Source: Deltaproteobacteria bacterium
GTDB taxonomy: Bacteria; Desulfobacterota; WTBG01
Length of the DNA stretch: 7,313 nt
Assembly: GCA_013139225.1 (NCBI GenBank)
Contig: WTBG01000181.1
Coordinates: 1 to 7,313, forward strand
Direction of reading: 5' to 3'
Shown here: positions 1-5,501 of the stretch, piece after piece
Position numbering within the stretch: position 1 is the first letter of the stretch
Layout: each line of letters begins with the position of its first letter
Translations under genes and position numbers: made by a program
Notes under the pieces: model-generated
What the model saw: the letters and a program-made list of their open reading frames with translations, nothing else
What the model was told of the DNA's origin: nothing
The model's database searches: none

Positions 1-743
1 AAGCCGCTTTTTTCTGCCATAGAGGGACTCCAGTCAATAGTCTTAACCTCTTTGGAAATCTTTTTGCCTGAGAGATTGTTAAGTTTTACACCCTTTTCAC
101 TCAAGACAGCCATTTCCCCATCATCTAGAAAGATTACTTTCTTCGTGTGTGACAGAAAGGCAGGGATATCAGAGGCCATAAAGCATTCTTGTTCACCCAG
201 CCCTATGACGAGTGGACTTTCATTCCTTGCAGCGATCAGCTTCTTGGGTTCTTCTTCGCAGATAACACCAATGGCATAGGATCCGTTGATCCTCTTAAGG
301 GCATTTCTCACTGCCTGCTCAAAACTGTTTCCTTTAAATAGGTAGTTTTGAATAAGGTGAGCAATGATTTCTGTGTCGGTTTCGGATTTAAAGGTATGGC
401 CTTTTTTTTCTAGTGATTTTTTGAGATTGAGGTAATTTTCTATAATACCGTTGTGAATGACTACAATACTTCCAGCTTTGTGGGGATGGGCATTAGTCTC
501 AGATGGTTTGCCATGGGTAGCCCACCTGGTGTGACCGATCCCTACTTTTCCTCTTAAAGGATCTTTGCATAAAGAACGTTCTAGCTGGTCAAGTTTCCCT
601 TCGTTTCGTTTAATCTTTATCTTCCCGTCATCTATAACGGCCATACCCGCAGAATCGTACCCACGATATTCTAGTCGCTTTAAACCCTCAAGTAAAATTT
701 GAGGAGCTTCCCTTTCACCAATATATCCTATAATACCACACAT
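1..743 (-). CDS. glmS: Glucosamine-fructose-6-phosphate aminotransferase (isomerizing), N-terminal part
   Basis: GlmS makes glucosamine-6-phosphate from fructose-6-phosphate and glutamine in the cytoplasm, the first committed step toward UDP-GlcNAc for peptidoglycan and LPS. Translating the minus strand from the ATG at 743 gives 247 codons before the window edge, about 40% of the usual ~610 residues. The class II glutaminase domain is complete: MCGIIGYIG at the start (Cys2 becomes the N-terminal nucleophile once Met is removed), EYRGYDSAG (25-33), GHTRWATHG (70-78), HNGIIEN (97-103) and SETDTE (120-125). The visible end (TIDW...AEKSG, 235-247) is the linker leading into the two SIS isomerase domains, which lie outside the window. 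The start codon overlaps the stop of the upstream beta-helix gene by one base (TAATG), so the two are probably translationally coupled. No frame break is seen. The identification is secure; only the C-terminal part is missing. Confidence 0.97.
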   Translation of the reverse strand, partial: MCGIIGYIGEREAPQILLEGLKRLEYRGYDSAGMAVIDDGKIKIKRNEGKLDQLERSLCKDPLRGKVGIGHTRWATHGKPSETNAHPHKAGSIVVIHNGIIENYLNLKKSLEKKGHTFKSETDTEIIAHLIQNYLFKGNSFEQAVRNALKRINGSYAIGVICEEEPKKLIAARNESPLVIGLGEQECFMASDIPAFLSHTKKVIFLDDGEMAVLSEKGVKLNNLSGKKISKEVKTIDWSPSMAEKSG

Positions 744-1558
744 TAAGTTCTTATTACCTCTTGTTCCTGTTTTAGCTTAACTATTGAACCAGGAGCATAG
801 TATCCACGCAACGAAGTATTGGGATAAGATAATACACCTTTTGCCAGTAAGGTTCCAGGGCTGGTTACTGTATTGCATCCCAACTCCACTTTGTCTCCGA
901 TAATAGCTCCCATTTTTCTTAGTCCTGTATCGTACTGGTTCCCATCAATTTTAACTTTTATGGTTGAATCGAAGATTTTAAGATTAGCGAGTTTGGTTCC
1001 TGCTCCCAAATTAACTTCACCTAAGATGCTGTCTCCAATATAGGCGAAGTGACCCGCTTTGCTCCCATAAGTCATAATGGAGTTTTTGATTTCGGTAGTA
1101 TGTCCTACCACGCATTGGTCCCCTATGACTACGTTGCCCCTAATGTAGGCACCTTGCCGAATCTCATTGTTGTTTCCAATAATGGTAGGACCTTTGATTA
1201 GTGCTCCAGGCTCTACAACGGTATCCTTGCCAATATAAATGTTATCATCCAACAAAGAAACTCCTGCGTAGAGAATAGATGCACCCACCAGAATTTCACC
1301 ATCAACTTCTACTTGAAGTTTTCCCCGAGCACCCCCCCCTCTTTTTAGTTTAAAATGCTCTATGAGATTTCCCTCATGGATAGCATAAGTCTTAGACAGT
1401 ACCACACCCTTTTTTGTTAGTTCACCCAGGTTAGAATCCAGGTTATCGTGGATGTAGGATTCCAACCTTTTTAAGGTATCCCAAACGCGTTCCGTCTCCT
1501 CAAACAAAGGGCGGTGAGTAAATTTTGTCAGGTCAAAAAAATCTTCAGCACTTAGCAT
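743..1558 (-). CDS. GlmU-like left-handed beta-helix acyltransferase-type protein
   Basis: This 271-residue protein has an N-terminal helical cap (EDFFDLTKFTHRPLFEE, residues 5-21) followed from about 90 to 240 by hexapeptide repeats of the left-handed beta-helix fold (IYIGKDTVVEPGALIKGPTI, 107-126, and many I-G-x-x turns). The AGHFAYIGDSILGEVNLGAG segment (168-187) matches the acetyltransferase active-site region of GlmU, with His170 at the place of the GlmU catalytic histidine. GlmU's nucleotidyltransferase domain is absent, as is its NYDG element (here ANLKI). The likely role is acetyl transfer to an amino sugar, or a sugar-phosphate-related function, supported by one-base overlap with glmS downstream; this is inference. 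An in-frame TAG two codons upstream makes this ATG the furthest possible start, and the Shine-Dalgarno is weak. A run of eight G encodes Gly74-76 just before the helix. Family assignment is firm; the substrate is unknown. Confidence 0.85.
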   Translation of the reverse strand: MLSAEDFFDLTKFTHRPLFEETERVWDTLKRLESYIHDNLDSNLGELTKKGVVLSKTYAIHEGNLIEHFKLKRGGGARGKLQVEVDGEILVGASILYAGVSLLDDNIYIGKDTVVEPGALIKGPTIIGNNNEIRQGAYIRGNVVIGDQCVVGHTTEIKNSIMTYGSKAGHFAYIGDSILGEVNLGAGTKLANLKIFDSTIKVKIDGNQYDTGLRKMGAIIGDKVELGCNTVTSPGTLLAKGVLSYPNTSLRGYYAPGSIVKLKQEQEVIRT

Positions 1559-1656
1559 TTTCTATCGGTTTATTATCTAAAAAATAAAGAGAATACTTAG
1601 AGGCCGCCATTCTTGAATAAAAAACAGCCTTTAAAATATTCTCATATCAATCTCTT

Positions 1657-1680
1657 CTGAGATCAAATATCTCATCTCAG
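1657..1680. repeat. Short inverted repeat in the 151-bp gap between the GGDEF and beta-helix genes
   Basis: CTGAGAT (1657-1663) and ATCTCAG (1674-1680) are perfect complements around a 10-base spacer, and an alternative GAGAT/ATCTC pairing lies inside. It sits downstream of the GGDEF stop and about 100 bp upstream of the beta-helix start. No U-tract follows directly on either strand, so it is not a typical terminator. An operator is possible but unsupported. The rest of this gap (1559-1709) is AT-rich and I see no convincing promoter in it. Confidence 0.35.
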
Positions 1681-1709
1681 TTGATTTGGCTGGAATTGTC
1701 TTAATCTGC

Positions 1710-2765
1710 TTATTCCTGTACCTTGCTATATTTTTCTTTTGCACCACAAAGGAATGTACAATTTTTCCCTGTTTCTTTCCCTTGATAAAGTGCTTTATCA
1801 GCCTGTTCTATCAATTCATTCTTATTGTCAGCATCGATGGGGAAAGATGCTAAGCCAATAGTTATACAGATCTTTCCAATGGAGTTTCCCTCTCCATCAT
1901 GCATATTGGTTTTTTCAACTTCATGTCTAATTCTTTCACAAACAATATAGGCTTCTTCCTTGTCAGTTTCAGGAAGTATTACGGTAAATTCTTCCCCACC
2001 ATACCGGCATATGACATCACACCCCCTGGTAGCATTTTTTAAGATAGATGCCAAATTTTTTAATACCAAGTCTCCTACTGGATGGCCATATTGATTATTA
2101 TAACCCCTAAAATTGTCAATGTCTAGCATAACCAGAGATAGAGGGCGTCCATACCTTTTTTCTCTCTCCAATTCCATCTGAAGATGCTGGTGAAAGTAGC
2201 GATAATTGTATAGTTCAGTAAGTCCGTCAATACTTGAGAGTATTTTATAAAATTCTCTCTCACTGGCTAGACGCTGGAAATTCCTCCTCTCGATATTTTT
2301 CTTTATCACCAACCTTATCTGATCGGTATTTAAAGGTTTTGTGATGTAGTCTACAGCACCAGCTTTCATTGACTCTACAGCAGAATCAACAGAAGCATAC
2401 CCTGTCATTACGATAACATCGACACCTGGGTCTATCTTCCTTGCCTCTCTGATTACTTCCATGCCCTGCATACCCTGCATTCTTAAATCGGTTACTACCA
2501 GATCATAAGTGGAAACTCGAATCATCTGCAAAGCTTCTTCTCCGCAGGAGGCAGTATCCACTTTATAGTCGGATTCCTCTAATAAATCTGTGAGTAAAGA
2601 TCTTATATCCGCATCATCATCTATGACTAAAAGTTTACTAGCAGAAGTGCCATCCTTCACCTCTTCCATGACGTCTTTATCAATAAACTCAGGAGGAGAA
2701 GCAGAATCCTTTAGGGTAACATGGCCTTCATCTTTTTCCTTCTTTCCTTTATTAACTTTGTTCAT
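1710..2765 (-). CDS. Response regulator with GGDEF output domain (diguanylate cyclase)
   Basis: This 351-residue cytoplasmic protein should make cyclic di-GMP from two GTP under control of phosphorylation by an unknown sensor kinase. After a polar leader (1-43), the receiver domain spans about 44-160: acidic pocket D49-D50, phospho-acceptor D93 (VTDLRM), switch T121 (VMTGYAS) and conserved K143 (ITKPL). The GGDEF domain spans about 175-340, opening with DGLTELYNYRYF (180-191). It has a metal-binding D215 (LDIDNF) and the signature RYGGEEF with GGEEF at 256-260. RGCD (247-250) lies exactly five residues before GGEEF, the position of the RxxD inhibitory site, so product feedback is expected. 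All catalytic motifs are present and the enzyme is predicted active. GGTGAG lies just upstream of the ATG but with only about 3-4 bases spacing. No cognate kinase is in the window. The lipid acyltransferase lies 71 bp upstream on the same strand; an operon is possible. Confidence 0.95.
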   Translation of the reverse strand: MNKVNKGKKEKDEGHVTLKDSASPPEFIDKDVMEEVKDGTSASKLLVIDDDADIRSLLTDLLEESDYKVDTASCGEEALQMIRVSTYDLVVTDLRMQGMQGMEVIREARKIDPGVDVIVMTGYASVDSAVESMKAGAVDYITKPLNTDQIRLVIKKNIERRNFQRLASEREFYKILSSIDGLTELYNYRYFHQHLQMELEREKRYGRPLSLVMLDIDNFRGYNNQYGHPVGDLVLKNLASILKNATRGCDVICRYGGEEFTVILPETDKEEAYIVCERIRHEVEKTNMHDGEGNSIGKICITIGLASFPIDADNKNELIEQADKALYQGKETGKNCTFLCGAKEKYSKVQE

Positions 2766-2836
2766 TTCTCACCATAAAATAATAAAAACACATATCCGAG
2801 CCTTATATATCATAAAAATGTACAGAACGAAACATT

Positions 2837-3769
2837 TTAATTATTTTTTTTCGCTTTCTTCCATCTGCGGTGTAACCACCACCATTGACTAGGGTACTGT
2901 TTTATGTAAGCTTCAATAAGCTTGGTAAGTTTGGCAGTGTTTTGGAGGATATCATCCTCCTTGTTTTCGGTGTTAATAAGTTTGAAAGGCGGTTTTATAA
3001 TGAGTTTATGATGGTTTGAAGCATCCCTTATTATAAACATGGGGAGGATAGGAGCACCTGTTCTAAAGCTAAAGACTACAGGTCCTCTGAAGGTAGGAAC
3101 CAGCCAGCCAAAAAAATCAACCCAAAGGTCTTGGGAAGATGCATTCTGGTCAATCTGGAGATAAAGGATGCTGTTTTTTTTCAAGGAAGCTAATGATTTT
3201 GCTGCACACATACTGCGGGGTTTATCAGGTATTGAGTCTAGGCCGAGCTTTATCCTGATGTCTGATAAAGTTTTAGCTAATATTTTGTCTTTAGGGTTGC
3301 GAAGAATGAGATTGAAGCGATATCCTTCTAATATCAGCCTGGGACCAATTATAGGAAAGTTTCCCATATGGGCGCTTAAAGCTACCACTCCTTTACCCTG
3401 GCTCAATGCATTATCTAAGTATTCCAATCCATCAATGCTTATTAGCTCTCTTAGGAAAGCGGGGTCGGTATAGGCAAGTTTCGCTACCTCCAGTACGTTC
3501 TTGGCTGTGTCACGAAAAATGGTTTTTACGATTTCGTCACATTCACTTTTTGTTTTTGAATTACCGAAGGCTATCTGTAAATTGTGGTATGCTATCTGCC
3601 TTCGCTTCTTCATCAGATAAAAGCCTATTTTCCCAAAAATACCCGCAACAAAATGAAGATACTTTAAGGGTAACCATTTAGCCAATAGGATGGCAAATCG
3701 GGCCCATATCCGCCCACAGAAATATAAAATCCTTTTTCTCAAGTAAGGTTTTTTATCTCTTCTCCCCAT
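2837..3769 (-). CDS. HtrB/LpxL-family lipid acyltransferase (lauroyl/lysophospholipid type)
   Basis: This 310-residue protein belongs to the bacterial lipid A biosynthesis acyltransferase family, which transfers acyl chains to lipid A precursors or related lipids at the inner membrane. The N-terminus is basic with a hydrophobic stretch (about 20-52), followed by RRQIAYHNLQIAFG (56-69), the usual R-x-x-x-x-N-L family block. Other family blocks are YLQIDQN (203-209), VDFFGW...FRGP (217-230), RTGAPILPMF (236-245) and the C-terminal YPSQWWWLHRRWK (292-304). Length is typical (~300). The catalytic HX4(D/E) motif reads SAHMGNFP (132-139): His134 is present but the acidic position is Pro139. The enzyme may belong to a divergent subfamily or use another residue, so its substrate cannot be assigned. 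The start has a poor Shine-Dalgarno; a TTGACA element lies about 65 bp upstream. It is transcribed divergently from the HhH gene. Family secure, lipid A role tentative. Confidence 0.88.
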   Translation of the reverse strand: MGRRDKKPYLRKRILYFCGRIWARFAILLAKWLPLKYLHFVAGIFGKIGFYLMKKRRQIAYHNLQIAFGNSKTKSECDEIVKTIFRDTAKNVLEVAKLAYTDPAFLRELISIDGLEYLDNALSQGKGVVALSAHMGNFPIIGPRLILEGYRFNLILRNPKDKILAKTLSDIRIKLGLDSIPDKPRSMCAAKSLASLKKNSILYLQIDQNASSQDLWVDFFGWLVPTFRGPVVFSFRTGAPILPMFIIRDASNHHKLIIKPPFKLINTENKEDDILQNTAKLTKLIEAYIKQYPSQWWWLHRRWKKAKKNN

Positions 3770-3807
3770 TTTTTTGCTTATCCACGTTCTATAAAAATTG
3801 AACTGTG

Positions 3808-3836
3808 TATATCTCTTATATCTTTTTAATTGTCAA
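3808..3836 (-). promoter_or_regulatory. Candidate sigma70-type promoter for the lipid acyltransferase
   Basis: On the minus strand a perfect TTGACA (3836-3831) is followed after 17 bp by GATATA (3813-3808), a poor -10. TATACA two bases further on, with 19-bp spacing, is an alternative. The predicted transcript would start around 3800 and leave a leader of about 30 nt before the ATG at 3769. The -35 is convincing; the -10 is not. Confidence 0.45.
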
Positions 3837-3934
3837 CCTTTTTGTATTAATCTTGTGGAGAATCCTGTATCTGTTCAAAATGCAGTGGAATTTTTTAAAC
3901 AATGAAAAATTGCAAAGTAAAAAACAAAAAATGC

Positions 3935-3962
3935 TTGACATTCTTTCTGCCTATGGTAGTAA
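3935..3962 (+). promoter_or_regulatory. Candidate sigma70-type promoter for the HhH protein gene
   Basis: A perfect TTGACA at 3935-3940 is followed after 16 bp by TAGTAA (3957-3962), which matches the -10 consensus at only three of six positions. The leader to the ATG at 4077 would be about 105 nt. No better hexamer pair is visible in the gap on this strand. Confidence 0.4.
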
Positions 3963-4064
3963 AAAACCTGTTATTAAATCTGTTATGAAAGGGGGTGAGG
4001 AATGTTTAGATCAAATAGAAACATAACTAATATTAAATATCTAAAATTCTATGAAAAGGAAGGA

Positions 4065-4070
4065 AGGAGG
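4065..4070 (+). promoter_or_regulatory. Shine-Dalgarno that decides the start of the HhH gene
   Basis: AGGAGG lies six bases before the ATG at 4077 and supports that start over the in-frame ATG at 4002. The upstream ATG also has a purine-rich tract (GGGGGTGAGG, 3991-4000), but starting there would put 25 polar residues before the signal peptide. Confidence 0.8.
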
Positions 4071-4076
4071 GGATTT

Positions 4077-4421
4077 ATGAAACTATCAAAACTTCTGACA
4101 TTGGTTTTAGCTCTATCTTTTTTCTGTGCATTTTGTATGGTCGTATCATCTTCCGCTGCTGAGAAGGCTGCCAAGGCGGCACCTGAAAAACCAGTATTAT
4201 CAGGGAAGATTAACATAAACACTGCTAATACAGAACAGTTGGAGATATTACCACGTATTGGGACAAAAACAGCACAATCTATTATTGAATATCGCACTCA
4301 GAATGGACCTTTCAAAAAGATAGAAGACATTACTAATGTTAAGGGCATTGGAGAAAAGACACTTGAGGAATTGAAAGGTTATATCATTTTGGAGGGTAAT
4401 ACTACCTTGAAAAAAGAGTAA
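4077..4421 (+). CDS. Small secreted ComEA-like helix-hairpin-helix protein
   Basis: From the ATG at 4077 this is a 114-residue protein. It opens with a Sec signal peptide: basic MKLSK, a hydrophobic core to about residue 23, and likely cleavage near SSSAA (24-28). An Ala/Lys/Pro-rich linker follows to about 43. The rest is the ComEA-type DNA-binding module: ININTANTEQLEILPRIG (45-62), first hairpin LPRIGTKTAQSIIEYR (58-73), then GPFKKIEDITNVKGIGEKT (77-95) with the second hairpin VKGIG (88-92). ComEA proteins bind double-stranded DNA non-specifically in the periplasm or on the surface and help DNA uptake. Many Gram-negatives carry short stand-alone copies like this one whose role is not settled. 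No other competence gene is in the window. It is the only plus-strand gene here, convergent with dut and followed at once by a terminator. Domain call secure; a transformation role is only possible. Confidence 0.9.
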   Translation: MKLSKLLTLVLALSFFCAFCMVVSSSAAEKAAKAAPEKPVLSGKININTANTEQLEILPRIGTKTAQSIIEYRTQNGPFKKIEDITNVKGIGEKTLEELKGYIILEGNTTLKKE

Positions 4422-4456
4422 TTCGATTTTTTTAAGATCATTTATATAATTGTTAC

Positions 4457-4492
4457 AATAAAAGGCAGGGGAAACAATCTCTGCCTTTTATT
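4457..4492. terminator. Bidirectional intrinsic terminator between the HhH gene and dut
   Basis: AATAAAAGGCAG (4457-4468) and CTGCCTTTTATT (4481-4492) form a perfect 12-bp stem with a 12-base spacer. Because the stem is A-rich on one side and T-rich on the other, RNA from either strand ends in a U-rich 3' arm. It lies 35 bp after the HhH stop codon and should also stop dut transcripts reading the other way. Confidence 0.75.
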
Positions 4493-4544
4493 ATAAACCC
4501 AGACTTTGCAGTAGCCATATACCTACTGCAAAATCTGGGTTTAT
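4493..4544. repeat. Long inverted repeat overlapping the dut stop codon
   Basis: Two 22-base arms (4493-4514 and 4523-4544) pair throughout except for one C/A mismatch at 4504/4533, around an 8-base loop CCATATAC. The arms begin ATAAACCC and end GGGTTTAT. The repeat abuts the preceding terminator with no spacer, and its right arm contains the dut stop (4541-4543). It is long for a terminator stem and may be a terminator, an mRNA 3'-end protector or a palindromic repeat element. Confidence 0.8.
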
Positions 4545-4990
4545 ATTCCTGTATGTCCAAAACCTCCTTCATTCCTTTTAGTAGAGGACAATTCTGTGGA
4601 TAGTTCTAAATGAGCTTGATAGACTTTATTAATGATCATCTGAGCAATGCGATCGCCCCTTTTTACTGTAAAGGGGCTTTCTCCTAAGTTGATCAGTATG
4701 ATTCTCACTTCTCCCCGATAATCTGCGTCTATGGTTCCTGGTGTGTTGGGGATACTTATCCCATGTTGTATTGCTAGTCCACTTCTGGGGCGAATTTGTG
4801 CTTCGAAACCGGGTGGGAGAGCAATAGTAATTCCCGTTGAGATAAGCTTGATTTCCCCAGGTTTGAGTGTGGTATCTTTTTTTACGGCAGCATAAAGATC
4901 CATGCCTGCTGCGTTTGGGGACATGTAGCGTGGTAAAGGAATATCCTCATCCCCCGGGGATTTTTTAACCATGACCTTGATCTTTTCCAT
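4541..4990 (-). CDS. dut: Deoxyuridine 5'-triphosphate nucleotidohydrolase (dUTPase)
   Basis: The enzyme hydrolyses dUTP to dUMP and pyrophosphate, which keeps uracil out of DNA and supplies the dTMP precursor. It acts in the cytoplasm as a homotrimer. All five family motifs appear in order in its 149 residues: AGMDLYAA (28-35), RPRSGLA (67-73), GTIDADYRGEV (85-95, with catalytic Asp88 and Tyr91), RGDRIAQMI (111-119), and the C-terminal flexible arm RNEGGFGHTGI (139-149). The length is standard for trimeric bacterial dUTPases. The arm has Asn where many members have Gly, and His where Ser is common; neither should abolish function. No good Shine-Dalgarno precedes the ATG, and only 34 bp separate it from the YtxH-domain gene upstream, so it is probably translated from a shared message. 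Its stop codon lies within the long inverted repeat. Confidence 0.97.
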   Translation of the reverse strand: MEKIKVMVKKSPGDEDIPLPRYMSPNAAGMDLYAAVKKDTTLKPGEIKLISTGITIALPPGFEAQIRPRSGLAIQHGISIPNTPGTIDADYRGEVRIILINLGESPFTVKRGDRIAQMIINKVYQAHLELSTELSSTKRNEGGFGHTGI

Positions 4991-5024
4991 ATTGCTTTGT
5001 GCGAAGGACTTAGCTCTAATGTTG

Positions 5025-5393
5025 CTATTTTTTGCTTCGATCAGTTTGATGCCTTTCTATCTTGCTTCTCTCTTCCTCCATTGCCTTTTTTCCTGCTTCG
5101 ATAGCGGCTAAAATTTCAGCTTTCTTTTCCTTGGTTAGTTCCATACCCTCTTCGATAACCTTGTCTGTTGTTTCCTTAATCTCACTTATCAAGTGATCGA
5201 TGTTTTCTCTGGTACTTTCGGTTAAATGTCGAGCCTTTCTTTTTGCTTTTTTGGTTTGAATCCTTAGGTATTGACGGGTTTTTTCACCGCTCAAGGGAGC
5301 ATAGATCAGTGATATTCCTGCACCAATCAAGCCTCCGGCTAAAAAAATGAGTAAAGACCTTGATTCATTCCTTTCATCCCTTTCTTCCATCAT
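5025..5393 (-). CDS. YtxH-domain membrane-anchored protein
   Basis: With the start at 5393 this is 122 residues. A short acidic/polar N-terminus (1-12) is followed by one hydrophobic segment (about 14-31, SLLIFLAGGLIGAGISLIYA). Then comes the YtxH signature APLSGEKTRQYLR (32-44) and a long, highly charged, probably helical or coiled-coil tail rich in Lys and Glu. YtxH proteins are small membrane-anchored proteins of poorly defined role; some Gram-positive members are stress-induced. AAAGGAGG lies nine bases before this ATG and decides the start. A longer frame reaches back to 5444, but that would put the ribosome site inside the coding sequence. ATG at 5390 is the next alternative. It is followed 34 bp later by dut and likely shares its transcript. 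The domain call is good; the function is unknown. Confidence 0.82.
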   Translation of the reverse strand: MMEERDERNESRSLLIFLAGGLIGAGISLIYAPLSGEKTRQYLRIQTKKAKRKARHLTESTRENIDHLISEIKETTDKVIEEGMELTKEKKAEILAAIEAGKKAMEEERSKIERHQTDRSKK

Positions 5394-5402
5394 TGATATC
5401 AT

Positions 5403-5408
5403 CCTCCT
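5403..5408 (-). promoter_or_regulatory. Shine-Dalgarno that decides the YtxH-protein start
   Basis: On the minus strand AGGAGG lies nine bases upstream of the ATG at 5393. An in-frame ATG directly abuts it (5402-5400) and is too close to be used. The match is the strongest ribosome site among the minus-strand genes of this window. Confidence 0.8.
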
Positions 5409-5501
5409 TTCAAAAATAGATGAGAGATTATTTTTATGAAACACCTTTTAGTAGTATAATATATTATATTAACAATTATTTCTAGCTATTTTTTCATTTT
5501 T

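Larger units (their letters stand above)
3770..4076. other. 307-bp divergent intergenic region
   Basis: This AT-rich gap separates the minus-strand acyltransferase from the plus-strand HhH gene. It holds a perfect TTGACA on each strand, pointing outward about 100 bp apart. It also holds two purine-rich ribosome-binding-like tracts on the plus strand (3991-4000 and 4065-4072). A GTG-started 73-codon open frame (3805-4026) crosses it but lacks a ribosome site and looks fortuitous. I see no hairpin or RNA gene. Confidence 0.6.

Noticed and set aside
1545..1610. A 21-codon minus-strand frame (MAASKYSLYF...) overlapping the start of the beta-helix gene.
   Set aside because: There is no Shine-Dalgarno and no recognisable peptide. 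The beta-helix protein has its expected N-terminus without it, so neither a frameshifted extension nor a leader peptide is needed.
741..1709. A glmS riboswitch or ribozyme upstream of glmS.
   Set aside because: glmS starts within the stop codon of the preceding gene, so no leader exists there, and the 151-bp gap before the beta-helix gene shows no recognisable ribozyme core.
2815..2838. AAAATGT and ACATTTT inverted repeat after the acyltransferase gene, a possible terminator.
   Set aside because: The stem is 7 bp with a single G-C pair, the loop is 10 bases and it overlaps the stop codon. It is too weak to call.
3168..3681. Plus-strand open frames of 91-101 codons opposite the acyltransferase gene.
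   Set aside because: They lie antisense to a clearly conserved protein, overlap each other and show no family motifs. They are shadow frames.
3805..4026. A 73-codon plus-strand open frame starting with GTG and having a hydrophobic N-terminus.
   Set aside because: It has no ribosome site, and it crosses the candidate promoters and leader of the HhH gene. The hydrophobic residues come from AT-rich intergenic DNA, and the composition resembles no family I recognise.
5455..5468. A perfect 14-bp palindrome of A and T (TATAATATATTATA) upstream of the YtxH gene.
   Set aside because: It consists only of A and T in very AT-rich DNA. No -35 is correctly spaced from the TATA-like hexamers in it, so neither an operator nor a promoter can be supported.
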